Below are positions 32,303 through 41,302 of a stretch of DNA of 53,013 bases, one piece after another. Within the stretch, counting starts at the first letter, position 1, and each line of letters begins with the position of its first letter. A program made the position numbers and the translations under genes. The stretch spans positions 1 through 53,013 of the forward strand of contig JAFSVU010000039.1 in the NCBI GenBank assembly GCA_017444825.1, given 5' to 3'. The notes under the pieces were generated by a model, which was not told where the DNA came from, did no database searches, and was given only the letters and a program-made list of their open reading frames with translations. This stretch comes from Clostridia bacterium. GTDB lineage: Bacteria > Bacillota > Clostridia > UBA1212.

Positions 32303-33145
32303 ATGGAAGCACTCTGGATCGCTGCCGCGGCGGCTTTGGGACTAATTCTGATAATACTTTTTCTGATCTTTCCGGGGCTTAGGCGCCACAGGGACAGGGC
32401 CATTATGAAGGGCAGGGCCATCGCCCACCGGGGTCTTCATGACATTGGCCAGGGTGTGCCGGAGAACTCTCTTCCCGCATTCAGACGGGCGGCTGAGGCA
32501 GGCTTTATGATCGAAAACGACGTCCACCTGACCAATGACGGCCGCGTCGTGGTTTTTCACGACGACACCCTGGACCGGATGTGCGGAGTGCCGGGGAAGC
32601 CCGAGGATAAGACCCTTGAGGAACTAAAAACTCTGCGCCTCGGCGGAACGGACGAGACCATCCCGACTCTTGAGGAGTGCCTTGAGGCTGTCGGGGGACG
32701 GGTGCCGCTTCTCATAGAGTACAAGCTCTGCGGAAACAACGCGACTGCTCTTTGCGAAGCCGCGGAAAAGATACTCGAGGGATATAAGGGGGACTACGTC
32801 ATCCAGTCGTTTTACCCGGGCGTCCTCATGTGGTACAAAAAGAACCGCCCTGAAAGGATGAGGGGACAGCTGGCCACCGTCATCAAAGGCGAGGGCATTG
32901 CCATGAGGCTCCTCGGCACATTGGTTTCCAACGTGGTCACAAGGCCCGACTTCATATCCTACGACCACACCCACGCAAGGTACGTTTTCAGGCGGCTGAC
33001 AAAGGTCTTCGGGGCTTTCCAGTCCGGCTGGACCTTCAGGAGCGTGGAGGAACTTGAAAAAAACGCCAAATATTTCGCCGCGTGGATATTCGAAAATATC
33101 CCCCCGGAGGATATGAAAGCATTCGTTAAGGAGATGCAGAAATAA
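32303..33145 (+). CDS. Glycerophosphodiester phosphodiesterase
   Basis: A 280-residue protein with one N-terminal membrane helix (~4-24) and a GDPD TIM-barrel: AHRGLHD, PENSLPAF, ENDVHLTNDG and FHDDTLDRM carry the catalytic His and metal acids. It splits glycerophosphodiesters to glycerol-3-phosphate and an alcohol, here at the membrane. It begins 6 bases after the transporter. Confidence 0.88.
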   Translation: MEALWIAAAAALGLILIILFLIFPGLRRHRDRAIMKGRAIAHRGLHDIGQGVPENSLPAFRRAAEAGFMIENDVHLTNDGRVVVFHDDTLDRMCGVPGKPEDKTLEELKTLRLGGTDETIPTLEECLEAVGGRVPLLIEYKLCGNNATALCEAAEKILEGYKGDYVIQSFYPGVLMWYKKNRPERMRGQLATVIKGEGIAMRLLGTLVSNVVTRPDFISYDHTHARYVFRRLTKVFGAFQSGWTFRSVEELEKNAKYFAAWIFENIPPEDMKAFVKEMQK

Positions 33146-33159
33146 GGAGATGCAGAAAT
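33128..33159 (+). repeat. 16-bp perfect tandem duplication at a gene junction
   Basis: AAGGAGATGCAGAAAT occurs at 33128-33143 and again at 33144-33159. The first copy encodes the last codons of the diesterase; the second supplies AAGGAG and the first two bases of the next ATG. The duplication therefore created or moved a translation start. Confidence 0.85.
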
Positions 33160-34405
33160 GAAGGATATTCGTGAGATCGACGGAAAAATAGACCTTTTCA
33201 GACGGCCGGAAAAGCCTTTCACGCGCTTCGTGCTGAAATACTGCTCGAAGGCGGCTTTAAGGGCGATCGTAAAGTACACCGACGGGGATGACGACGTAAT
33301 TTATCTCGACAAGGGACCCGGTGAGTTCCGTTGCTTCGTTCCGGGGTACGTGGACGGCGCGGAAAGAAAGGGCATCGAGACGGTTGAGTACGTGACCCTG
33401 GAGGATAAACCCGCGGAGCTTGTCATAGAGGACGTGGCTTTCGAGAATGTCCCGGCCCCTTCCGGCGACACCGGCTTCATCGAGAACGAATTCCTGAAGG
33501 TGGGCGTCAGGCTCATCTGGGGCGGCGGTGTGAACTATATCGAGGACAAGAACTGCCCCGTTCCCGGCATCGCTAATCTCATTAACCAATACGACACGGG
33601 CCGCCTCGTCCAGCAGTCCTACTACGGCACCGGGGAGTGCCCCGAGAACCCGGATTTTAAGTTCGGCACTTTTATGGGACACAACTGGTGCTACAATCCC
33701 GTACAGGGCGGCGACAGGGGAAACATGCGGTCGAGGCTCATTGATTTCAAAAAAACGCCAAGCAGCATATACGTCAAGGCTCAGCCCAAGGACTGGGGCA
33801 AGGTGGGCTGGGACACGCCAAGCTACATGGAAAACACGTACACGCTGGAGGGCGACATCATCAGGGTGGACAACAGGTTCACGGACTATTCCTGCTGGAC
33901 CCACGGCTGCAACACCCAGGAGCTGCCCGCGTTTTACACGGTGAGCTACTTAAGCCGCTTCGTATGGTACGACGGCATCGAGTCCTGGCAGGACAAGCCT
34001 CTTACGGTAAGGGACGATCTTAACTTCTGGGGCCTTCCGGAATACTCGGAGGCCTGCACCTTCAGACTGAGGAAGTCTGCGAAGGAGACCTGGAGCGCCT
34101 TTCTGAACCCTGAGGACGATTACGGCATTGGTTTGTACGTGCCGAACATAGACGTCTTTAAGGCCGGCAGGTTCTGCTACGACGGGTCGAAGGATCCCGG
34201 AAGCAACCCCACAAACTACATCGCGCCGCTTTCCAGGGTGCGCATCATTTCGATGAAACCGATAGAATACAGCTACCTCATGACCACCGGCTCCGTTGCG
34301 AAAATACGGGAAAAATTCCGGCAAAACAGGGACTTTGCGGACAACGGCAGGCTCAGCGAGGATCACATAGACATGAGAATAAGCGACGACGCTCCGGCGT
34401 ACTGA
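33158..34405 (+). CDS. Unknown beta-rich protein in sugar locus
   Basis: A 415-residue soluble protein that I cannot place in a named family. It is rich in Trp, Tyr and Gly in a beta-sandwich-like pattern. Notable motifs: GVNYIEDKNCPVPGIANLIN, DTGRLVQQSYYG, GHNWCYNPVQGGDRGN and ENTYTLEGDIIRVDNRF. The QQSYYG and NPVQGG pair recalls uncharacterised carbohydrate-related proteins, so sugar binding or cleavage is possible. There is no signal peptide. It starts within the 16-bp duplication, and its stop comes 73 bases before the ADP-ribosylglycohydrolase-like gene. Confidence 0.55.
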   Translation: MKDIREIDGKIDLFRRPEKPFTRFVLKYCSKAALRAIVKYTDGDDDVIYLDKGPGEFRCFVPGYVDGAERKGIETVEYVTLEDKPAELVIEDVAFENVPAPSGDTGFIENEFLKVGVRLIWGGGVNYIEDKNCPVPGIANLINQYDTGRLVQQSYYGTGECPENPDFKFGTFMGHNWCYNPVQGGDRGNMRSRLIDFKKTPSSIYVKAQPKDWGKVGWDTPSYMENTYTLEGDIIRVDNRFTDYSCWTHGCNTQELPAFYTVSYLSRFVWYDGIESWQDKPLTVRDDLNFWGLPEYSEACTFRLRKSAKETWSAFLNPEDDYGIGLYVPNIDVFKAGRFCYDGSKDPGSNPTNYIAPLSRVRIISMKPIEYSYLMTTGSVAKIREKFRQNRDFADNGRLSEDHIDMRISDDAPAY

Positions 34406-34413
34406 TAATTGCG

Positions 34414-34427
34414 CTTAAGTACTTAAG
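34414..34427. promoter_or_regulatory. 14-bp perfect palindrome between genes
   Basis: CTTAAGTACTTAAG is fully self-complementary and lies 51 bases before the next start codon. It could be an operator. No promoter is clear around it. Confidence 0.35.
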
Positions 34428-34477
34428 AACCGAAAGCATAGAAGCTTCGTTTTGCAAAAGAAGGAGAAAACAACAAA

Positions 34478-36484
34478 ATGAGGATCAATTACAAGGATTA
34501 TATCGACAGAGTCAAAGGCTGCTTCATCGGCAAGACCGTCATCGGCACTCTCGGGGCGCCTTACGAGGGCGTGAAGATGCCTATGGAGCTTGAGTTTAAG
34601 CCCGAAATGATCGACACCATGCTGCCCAACGACGACCTGGATCTGCAGGTGCTCTGGCTTGAGGTGGTGGAGAAGAAGGGCCTTGGTTTTACGTCAAAGG
34701 ACCTTCTTGACTCATTCTGCGAAAATTGCGATTACTCCCCCGGCGAATATGCGATCATGAGAAAAAATCATGAGAAGGGCATAATGCCGCCTTATTCCGG
34801 GCGCTTCTGCAACGACTTTTACCGCTACGGAAACGGCTGTCCCATAAGGTCGGAGATATGGGCCTGCCTCAGCCCCGGAAACCCCATCCAGGCGGCGGGA
34901 CTTGCCGGCAGGGACGGGATCATTGACCACGACGGTATCAGCATTGACGCGGAGCTTTTCTTTGCGGCTGTGGAGGCCCTGGCGTTTACCGGCAAGGGGC
35001 TTGACGGCAGCTTCGGCCCTATGTACGAGCTTATGATGCACGGCATTGGTTTTGTGCCTAAAAATTCGGTGGTAAGAGACGTGGTGACCTTCGTCTGCGA
35101 GCTCTGCAGGACCCACAGGGATATGGGCGAGGTCCTTTGCGAGCTGCTTTCGGCCTACGGGCATCTTGACTGCACCAATATGCTCCAGAATCTGGGCATC
35201 ACAGTGGCGGCGCTGCTTAAGGGCGAGGGCGACATGATAAAGACCGGAATGCTGGCCCTAAACTGCGGATTTGATACCGACTGTACCTGTGCCACTGCGG
35301 GGGCAATTCTTGGTATCGTCCACGGCGCGGAAAAGCTGGAGAAGCTCTACGGCTGGAATGACGTGAAGTACGTCCTTGGCGTCAGGGCAAACAGAAGCAG
35401 TGACAGTGTTGCGGACCTTGCATCGGACGTGGCGAGACTGGCTCTCTCCCTTGCGAGAAGCGGCGGCAGCGAGGTGGAGTTCGTGGAAGCTCCTCTTGCG
35501 GGCGTGAGAAGGTTTGAAGAGCTCGCGCCGATCAGCTTTGCGGTGGAGTACGAGAACGGCGACCCTACATTCGGATTGACGAAGGACGCGGCGGTGAAGC
35601 TCTCCTTCAGAAACAACTCCCAGAAGGCTATGTACATCGAATATGCCCTGACACTTCCGGAAAACACCGAGATCAAGAAGAGAGACGAGCTGCTGAAAAG
35701 CTACGGCCGCACCATCCTCCCCGGCGACAAAGCTGAAGAGGTGCTTGTGATAGGCGCGAAGGACCCCGACGGCGTGATCTACGAAAAGAACATCGTAAAG
35801 GTCAAAGTTACCGGCGACTATGAAAACGAGTACAGCTTCGGCATATCGGGAAACAAGGTCTGGCGTCTCACGGGCCCCATCTGGAGCACCGTTCCCGCCA
35901 CAGACACGGAGATACTTTCAAAGGGCAAGGGCTACTGGCACGTATTTCCACAGGCTTCGAGCGAGGCGGAAAATATCGACAACGTGCGGGAATTCCACCT
36001 GAATTTCGCCAGGGATGCAGAGACGGACGTATTCTGCGAGGAGGAGCTTTTTGAGGAGCTTCCCAGGGGCATAAACTACGGAAGAGGCGGAAGAGGCGTC
36101 ATCGCAAGACCTTACAGGATCGCCGACGTGGAGATACCCGAGGATTCCTTCAAATTCCGGGATCTGTTCGGATTTACGGGGCCCTGCGTCATCTATCTGT
36201 CACAGATACTTGTCGCGCCGGAGGAAATGACTGTGTTTGCCCAGCTGGGCTGCTCGGGACCATTCAAGTTTTTTGTGAACGGGAAGCTCATTGGCGAGAG
36301 GTTTGAGGCGACCACCTTCGATGCGGAGAACGCTCATTTTGAGGGAATTAAGCTGAGAAAGGGCGAGAACAGGATCGTTCTCAGGCTCACAAGGCTCAGC
36401 AATGACGCCAAATACTCCCTCGTTTTCTCAAAGGGACTCACCTGTGCGACACACTACACCTGCTTCGGCACAAGAAGGATATGA
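34478..36484 (+). CDS. ADP-ribosylglycohydrolase fold fused to carbohydrate-binding-like domain
   Basis: 668 residues. The N-terminal ~320 residues match the ARH/DraG family: GCFIGKTVIGTLGAPYEG, the metal acids in LPNDDLDLQ, and CGFDTDCTCATAGAILG. An Ig-like part follows (~345-450), and the C-terminal ~170 residues (LSQILVAPEEMTVFAQLG, FFVNGKLIGE, LRKGENRIVLRLTR) look like the sugar-binding jelly roll of GH2-type enzymes. Known ARH enzymes remove ADP-ribose from proteins; the added domain and the transporter context suggest a glycoside substrate. There is no signal peptide. AAGGAG lies before the ATG. Confidence 0.75.
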   Translation: MRINYKDYIDRVKGCFIGKTVIGTLGAPYEGVKMPMELEFKPEMIDTMLPNDDLDLQVLWLEVVEKKGLGFTSKDLLDSFCENCDYSPGEYAIMRKNHEKGIMPPYSGRFCNDFYRYGNGCPIRSEIWACLSPGNPIQAAGLAGRDGIIDHDGISIDAELFFAAVEALAFTGKGLDGSFGPMYELMMHGIGFVPKNSVVRDVVTFVCELCRTHRDMGEVLCELLSAYGHLDCTNMLQNLGITVAALLKGEGDMIKTGMLALNCGFDTDCTCATAGAILGIVHGAEKLEKLYGWNDVKYVLGVRANRSSDSVADLASDVARLALSLARSGGSEVEFVEAPLAGVRRFEELAPISFAVEYENGDPTFGLTKDAAVKLSFRNNSQKAMYIEYALTLPENTEIKKRDELLKSYGRTILPGDKAEEVLVIGAKDPDGVIYEKNIVKVKVTGDYENEYSFGISGNKVWRLTGPIWSTVPATDTEILSKGKGYWHVFPQASSEAENIDNVREFHLNFARDAETDVFCEEELFEELPRGINYGRGGRGVIARPYRIADVEIPEDSFKFRDLFGFTGPCVIYLSQILVAPEEMTVFAQLGCSGPFKFFVNGKLIGERFEATTFDAENAHFEGIKLRKGENRIVLRLTRLSNDAKYSLVFSKGLTCATHYTCFGTRRI

Positions 36485-36523
36485 CGGCCGGGAGGCAGTG
36501 ACTTTTCTTAGTGGAGAATGAAT

Positions 36524-37162
36524 ATGTCTTTTTTCAACAGGCTTTTCCGCAGAGACGGCGGAACCGAAACGTATATCATAGCGGGGCTCGGAAACCCGGG
36601 GCCTGAATATGCCATGACGAAGCACAACTGCGGCTTCAGGGCAGTGGACATTCTGGCGGAAAAACTGGGCGTCAGCTTTTCCAAAAAGAAGTTCAATGCT
36701 TCCTACTGCGACACTAAGATCAAAAAAGGCGGGGACGAGGTCAGAGTCATTCTGATGAAGCCCGAGACCTATATGAACAACAGCGGCGCCGCGATAGAGG
36801 AGACCGCATCCTTTTACAAGGTGGCTCCCGAAAACATAATCGTGATATACGACGACTGCGACGTGGAGCCGGGGCGCGTGAGAGTGAGAGCTTCCGGCAG
36901 CGGGGGCAGCCACAACGGCATGACGTCAGTCATCTCGCATCTCGGCACGGAGCAGTTCCCCAGGGTACGGGTCGGAATAGGCCGCCGCATGCCGGGCGAG
37001 GACATGGTGAAGTTCGTGCTCTCCCCGTTTTCTCCGGAAAAAGAGGGGTACGTCCGGGAGGCTCTGGTGTTTGCGGCCGACGCGGCACTTTCCATAATAA
37101 CCAAAGGCATCGACAAGGCCATGTCCGAAGCCAACGTCAAAAAGGCCGGGGGACTTAACTGA
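36524..37162 (+). CDS. pth: Peptidyl-tRNA hydrolase
   Basis: About 212 residues. AGLGNPGPEY, the catalytic His in MTKHNCGFRAVD, MKPETYMNNSG, and IYDDCDVEPGRVRVR with GSGGSHNGM are the Pth signature. It releases peptides from peptidyl-tRNA. ATG 36524 is chosen because GGAG lies 7 bases before it; ATG 36518 is too close to that site. mfd follows 13 bases later, the normal Firmicute order. Confidence 0.95.
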   Translation: MSFFNRLFRRDGGTETYIIAGLGNPGPEYAMTKHNCGFRAVDILAEKLGVSFSKKKFNASYCDTKIKKGGDEVRVILMKPETYMNNSGAAIEETASFYKVAPENIIVIYDDCDVEPGRVRVRASGSGGSHNGMTSVISHLGTEQFPRVRVGIGRRMPGEDMVKFVLSPFSPEKEGYVREALVFAADAALSIITKGIDKAMSEANVKKAGGLN

Positions 37163-37175
37163 TAAGCTTTACTAA

Positions 37176-40100
37176 ATGACTGAACAAAAAGATCTTTTAA
37201 ACCTCATAAACAGCTGGGATCAGTATCCAATGCTCGCCGCAAGTATCGACAGAGGCGAGCATTGCTCTGTACGCATCGGCTCCGGAACGGCGGCCAGATT
37301 TTTCGCCGCCGCTTTTGCCGCGCATTACGCAAAAGGAAAGCTGGTGTACATAGCGCCGAACGACTTTGCCGCAAAAAGAGCCGCGGAGGACCTTGAGTCA
37401 TTCGTCTCGGGGAGCGTGCTTCTTCTCGAGCCCTCGGACTACATGTTCTTTAACGCCTTTGCAAGGAACCGGGACCGTGAATACAGACGGGTTCAGATAC
37501 TTAAAAAGCTTGCAGAGGGCGACTACGGCGCATTGGTGCTCTCCCCGGCTTCCCTCATGCAGTTTACGGTGGATCCAAGGAGGTTTAAGGACTGTGATTT
37601 TCTCGTAAAAGAAGGGGAAGATTACGACCTTTCAAGCCTTGCGGACAGACTGGCGTCAATGGGCTACGTCCGGGTGGGCATGGTGGACGGCCCCAGGCAG
37701 TTCTCCATCCGCGGCGATATTTTTGACGTATTCCCCACCTCCTCGGAGATGCCCTACAGGGTGTTTTTCTTCGGCGATACCGTGGACGTGATCAACGTGT
37801 TCGACCCCGTGTCCCAGAGGAGCGTTTCAAAGGTAGAAGAGGTGGCGGTTTCCCCGGAGAGCGAGGTAAGGATCGCAGCCAGGGACCCTGAAAAGCTCCG
37901 GAAGATGATACTGGAGTCAGTGGAGAGGACGATCTCAAGGACCGGTGACGACCCATTGGTTTCGTCGAGGCTCAGGAGCGAAGCCGAGAATGCGATCTCG
38001 ATGCTTGCAGCGGGAAACGAGTTTCCGGGCATGGACAGGTACGTTCCGTTCATCATAGGCCGCGACCGAAATATACTTGATTACTGCAGGGGCGTCCCGG
38101 TTTTCTGCGAGGACAGGGAGCCTGTTCTTGAGACCGCGGCGGTGTTCCTTGACGAGCACAGAAGGATATGCGACACGGTTTCCCGCACAAATTTCACCCC
38201 TGACGAGCTCTGCGATTTCTTCATGTCTTTGGAGGAGCTTTCGGAGATCATCGATAAAAGATCCATCGAGCTTTCTCTTACGGACAATGCACTGCCGAAG
38301 CTCCCCTGGGAGGATCCGACTCTCACGCCAAAGGAAAAGGGCGGCTTTTCAAAGCACATAGTACCGAAGGGCCTGCTCCCTGGAAGCGCGCCGTCAAGGT
38401 ACGATTCGGCTTCGGGAACAGTTCTGTCCTTTGCGCTGAGATCAAAAAGGGTGTCCCCCGCTTCGGGAAACGAAGTGATCTTAAGGGAGATGCTCCTTGA
38501 CTGGTTCGACAGGGGTCTTCACGTGTACGTCGCCTCCGAGAGAGGTGACCGGGTGGAGAACCTTGCGGAGGAACTGAAAAAATATGCCTCAGACGTTCCG
38601 GAGATGCGCTGGCTCAAGACTTCCCCGGTGGAGGAAGGCTTCGAACTGGAGGACATGGGCTTTGTACTGGTGACCGAACGATCGTTCTTTGCGTCGGGGG
38701 AGAGCCGGGGAGCAGGCCGCAAAAAGAAAAACATAAACGACGAGGATCTCTTTAACGACATCCGTCCCGGGGACTATATAGTTCACGACATTCACGGCAT
38801 TGGCGTGTTCCGGGGCATCGAGGCGAGAGATATCCACGGTGTGACCAAGGACTACGTGGTCATCGAATATGCGGGTGGCGGAAAGCTTTTCCTTCCGTCG
38901 CTGGAGCTGGGTACGGTCCACAGGTACGTTGGAAAAGACGATACGATGCCGAAGATCAGCACCCTCGGAAGCCGGGAATGGCAGCGGGAAAAGGAGAGAG
39001 TCAGGCAGACTCTGCGGGCATACGTGGAGGAACTGGTGGACCTTTACGCGAAACGCCGCAATATGAAGGGCTTTGCGTTCCCGAAGGATGACGAGCTCCA
39101 GGCAGAGTTTGAGCGGGGCTTCGAATTTGAGGCCACATCAGATCAGCTTGTCTGCGCAGATGAGATCAAGACCGACATGGAGATGACAAAACCAATGGAC
39201 CGCCTTCTCTGCGGAGACGTTGGTTTCGGAAAGACCGAGGTGGCGTTCAGGGCCGCTTTTAAGGCCATTGCCGCGGGAAAGCAGGTGGCGATACTCGTCC
39301 CCACCACAGTATTATGCCAGCAGCACTACTACACCGCCCTGGACAGGTTCGCAGATTTTCCCGTAAAAATAGATTATCTCTGCAGGTTCAGAAGCTACTC
39401 CGAGGCCAAAAAGATCAAGGAGGACCTGAAAAACGGCAATATCGACATGATCATCGCCACCCACGCCCTTATTAAGTCGAAGGACGTGGAGTTTAAGGAT
39501 CTTGGGCTGATCGTCATTGACGAGGAGCAGCGCTTCGGCGTCATGCAGAAGGAGCAGCTGAACCTCAAATACCCCGCGGCGGACACGCTTTACATGAGCG
39601 CAACGCCCATCCCCCGCACCCTTAACATGTCCCTCTCGAAGATCCGGGACATCAGCGTCATCACCGAGGCCCCGAGAAACCGCAATCCTGTGCAGACCTA
39701 CGTCATAAAGCTCAGCGACGAGGTGGTGAGAAACGCGATCCTCCGTGAGATGGCCCGGGGCGGCCAGGTATTTTACCTTTACAACAGGGTGATGACGATA
39801 AACGACAGGCTGGAGTGGCTTGGAAGGCTGGTTCCGGAGGCGAGGATATGCGTTGCCCACGGACAGATGCCAGAGAAGGATCTTGAGCGAATAATGCGTG
39901 ACTTCATCGCCCGCAAATACGACGTCATGATCTGCTCCACCATCATCGAGTCCGGTCTTGACATCGCCAATGCAAACACCATCATAGTCGAGCACGGCGA
40001 GCGCCTGGGCCTTGCCCAGATGTACCAGATAAGGGGCAGGGTGGGCCGTTCCGACGTGAGGGCCTACGCATACATCACCTACCCCGACGAGGAGCACCTC

Positions 40101-40793
40101 ACCGAGGACGCCTGGCGCCGTCTCATGACCATAAAGGAGTTTACCGAGTTTGGTTCCGGCATCAAGGTCGCCATGAGGGATCTGGAGATCAGGGGCGCAG
40201 GCTCCGTTTTCGGGGAGATGCAGTCAGGAGACGTGGTGACCATTGGCTACGATCTTTACAACCGCATGCTTGGCCGTATGATAACGGAGATCACGGGGGG
40301 CGAAGTGGAGCAGGACGTCACCGTCACTGTGGATTTCACCATCAGCTCGTACATCCCGGGCGACTACATCACCCACCCGGACGCCAGAATGGAGATACAC
40401 CGGAAGATCGCGGCTGTTTCGTCGGAAAAGGATATTTTCGAGCTCACGGACGAGCTCCTCGAGAGGTTCCCGGGGGACATTCCCCAGAACATAACCAATC
40501 TCATGCACTTATCATACATCAAGGCCCTGGCCGCCCGCTGCGGAATAAAAAGCGTGGTCCAGTCCCGGGACAAGGTGGAGATGGACATTGGCGACGAGCA
40601 TCTTTTCGACCTGAAGATCAAGGAAAACTTCATGAAACTGGCGGAACTCTACCGGGGACGCTTCAACGTCATGGCCTCCGAGGCCCGCATTTACGCGGAG
40701 TACACACTCGCCAAGGGCATCTCTCTCTACAACCACGCAGGCATAATCAAGGATGTGGAGGACTTCCTGAAGGTGCTGGGCGGCGTGAAATAG
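37176..40793 (+). CDS. mfd: Transcription-repair coupling factor Mfd
   Basis: 1205 residues with full Mfd layout: UvrB-like N-terminal part (~1-330), CarD-like RNA polymerase-binding domain with IRPGDYIVHDIHGIGVF near 525, helicase motor with GDVGFGKTEV near 680 and DEEQRFGV near 780, YMSATPIPRTL, GRVGRSDVRAYAY, and a C-terminal TRCF domain. It removes stalled RNA polymerase at DNA damage and recruits UvrA. No damage to any motif is seen. Confidence 0.96.
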   Translation: MTEQKDLLNLINSWDQYPMLAASIDRGEHCSVRIGSGTAARFFAAAFAAHYAKGKLVYIAPNDFAAKRAAEDLESFVSGSVLLLEPSDYMFFNAFARNRDREYRRVQILKKLAEGDYGALVLSPASLMQFTVDPRRFKDCDFLVKEGEDYDLSSLADRLASMGYVRVGMVDGPRQFSIRGDIFDVFPTSSEMPYRVFFFGDTVDVINVFDPVSQRSVSKVEEVAVSPESEVRIAARDPEKLRKMILESVERTISRTGDDPLVSSRLRSEAENAISMLAAGNEFPGMDRYVPFIIGRDRNILDYCRGVPVFCEDREPVLETAAVFLDEHRRICDTVSRTNFTPDELCDFFMSLEELSEIIDKRSIELSLTDNALPKLPWEDPTLTPKEKGGFSKHIVPKGLLPGSAPSRYDSASGTVLSFALRSKRVSPASGNEVILREMLLDWFDRGLHVYVASERGDRVENLAEELKKYASDVPEMRWLKTSPVEEGFELEDMGFVLVTERSFFASGESRGAGRKKKNINDEDLFNDIRPGDYIVHDIHGIGVFRGIEARDIHGVTKDYVVIEYAGGGKLFLPSLELGTVHRYVGKDDTMPKISTLGSREWQREKERVRQTLRAYVEELVDLYAKRRNMKGFAFPKDDELQAEFERGFEFEATSDQLVCADEIKTDMEMTKPMDRLLCGDVGFGKTEVAFRAAFKAIAAGKQVAILVPTTVLCQQHYYTALDRFADFPVKIDYLCRFRSYSEAKKIKEDLKNGNIDMIIATHALIKSKDVEFKDLGLIVIDEEQRFGVMQKEQLNLKYPAADTLYMSATPIPRTLNMSLSKIRDISVITEAPRNRNPVQTYVIKLSDEVVRNAILREMARGGQVFYLYNRVMTINDRLEWLGRLVPEARICVAHGQMPEKDLERIMRDFIARKYDVMICSTIIESGLDIANANTIIVEHGERLGLAQMYQIRGRVGRSDVRAYAYITYPDEEHLTEDAWRRLMTIKEFTEFGSGIKVAMRDLEIRGAGSVFGEMQSGDVVTIGYDLYNRMLGRMITEITGGEVEQDVTVTVDFTISSYIPGDYITHPDARMEIHRKIAAVSSEKDIFELTDELLERFPGDIPQNITNLMHLSYIKALAARCGIKSVVQSRDKVEMDIGDEHLFDLKIKENFMKLAELYRGRFNVMASEARIYAEYTLAKGISLYNHAGIIKDVEDFLKVLGGVK

Positions 40794-40796
40794 TTG

Positions 40797-40825
40797 TTGA
40801 CAGAGCTTTAATGAAGTGGTATACT
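40797..40825 (+). promoter_or_regulatory. Strong sigma-A promoter before ylxM-ffh
   Basis: TTGACA (40797-40802), 17-base spacer, TATACT (40820-40825), only 4 bases after the mfd stop. The start of the transcript overlaps a hairpin CTGTCAA/TTGACAG (40824-40830, 40840-40846). The leader to ylxM is about 90 bases. Confidence 0.85.
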
Positions 40826-40918
40826 GTCAACCGCTTCGCTTGACAGAGCCCTGCGAATGGGGCTTCTTCGAGGCGGAGACGATCGGACTTATGTGCCTGG
40901 GGCCTAAGGAGTGAGACG

Positions 40919-41275
40919 GTGGAAGGAAAGCTCGATATAAATCTGCTGCTGGATTTTTACGGTCCTTTGCTCGACGAGAGGCACAGGCAGACCACTGAGA
41001 TGTATTTTGGCGACGATATGACTCTCAGCGAGATAGCGGCGGAGCTGGGAATATCCAGACAGGCGGTCCAGCAGAGCGTTGCAAGAGCCAGAGCGGAGCT
41101 TGAGAGCTTTGAAAAGAAGCTGGGTCTTTGCGGCAGGTTTATGGAGGCCGAAAAAAAGATCGGCGAAGTGAAGAGGCTTGCCGGAGAAATAAAAAAGGCT
41201 GCGGGAGAGGGCCCGGTCGCGGAAATGTGCGAAAGGCTTGAGGCTGCGGCGGACGATCTCGGAGAGACGGTCTGA
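40919..41275 (+). CDS. ylxM: YlxM, SRP-associated HTH protein
   Basis: 118 residues from a GTG with AAGGAG upstream. A sigma-factor-like HTH: DERHRQTTEMYF then TLSEIAAELGISRQAVQQSV, as in UPF0122/YlxM. In Firmicutes it stands before ffh and has been linked to SRP function. The tail is helical and longer than the minimum. Confidence 0.88.
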   Translation: MEGKLDINLLLDFYGPLLDERHRQTTEMYFGDDMTLSEIAAELGISRQAVQQSVARARAELESFEKKLGLCGRFMEAEKKIGEVKRLAGEIKKAAGEGPVAEMCERLEAAADDLGETV

Positions 41276-41302
41276 GGCGTCGGAAATTATCGGAGATAAG
41301 GT

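Noticed and set aside
40826-40918. Riboswitch or T-box in the ylxM leader
   Set aside because: Only short hairpins are visible; no specifier loop, anti-terminator or T-run pattern.
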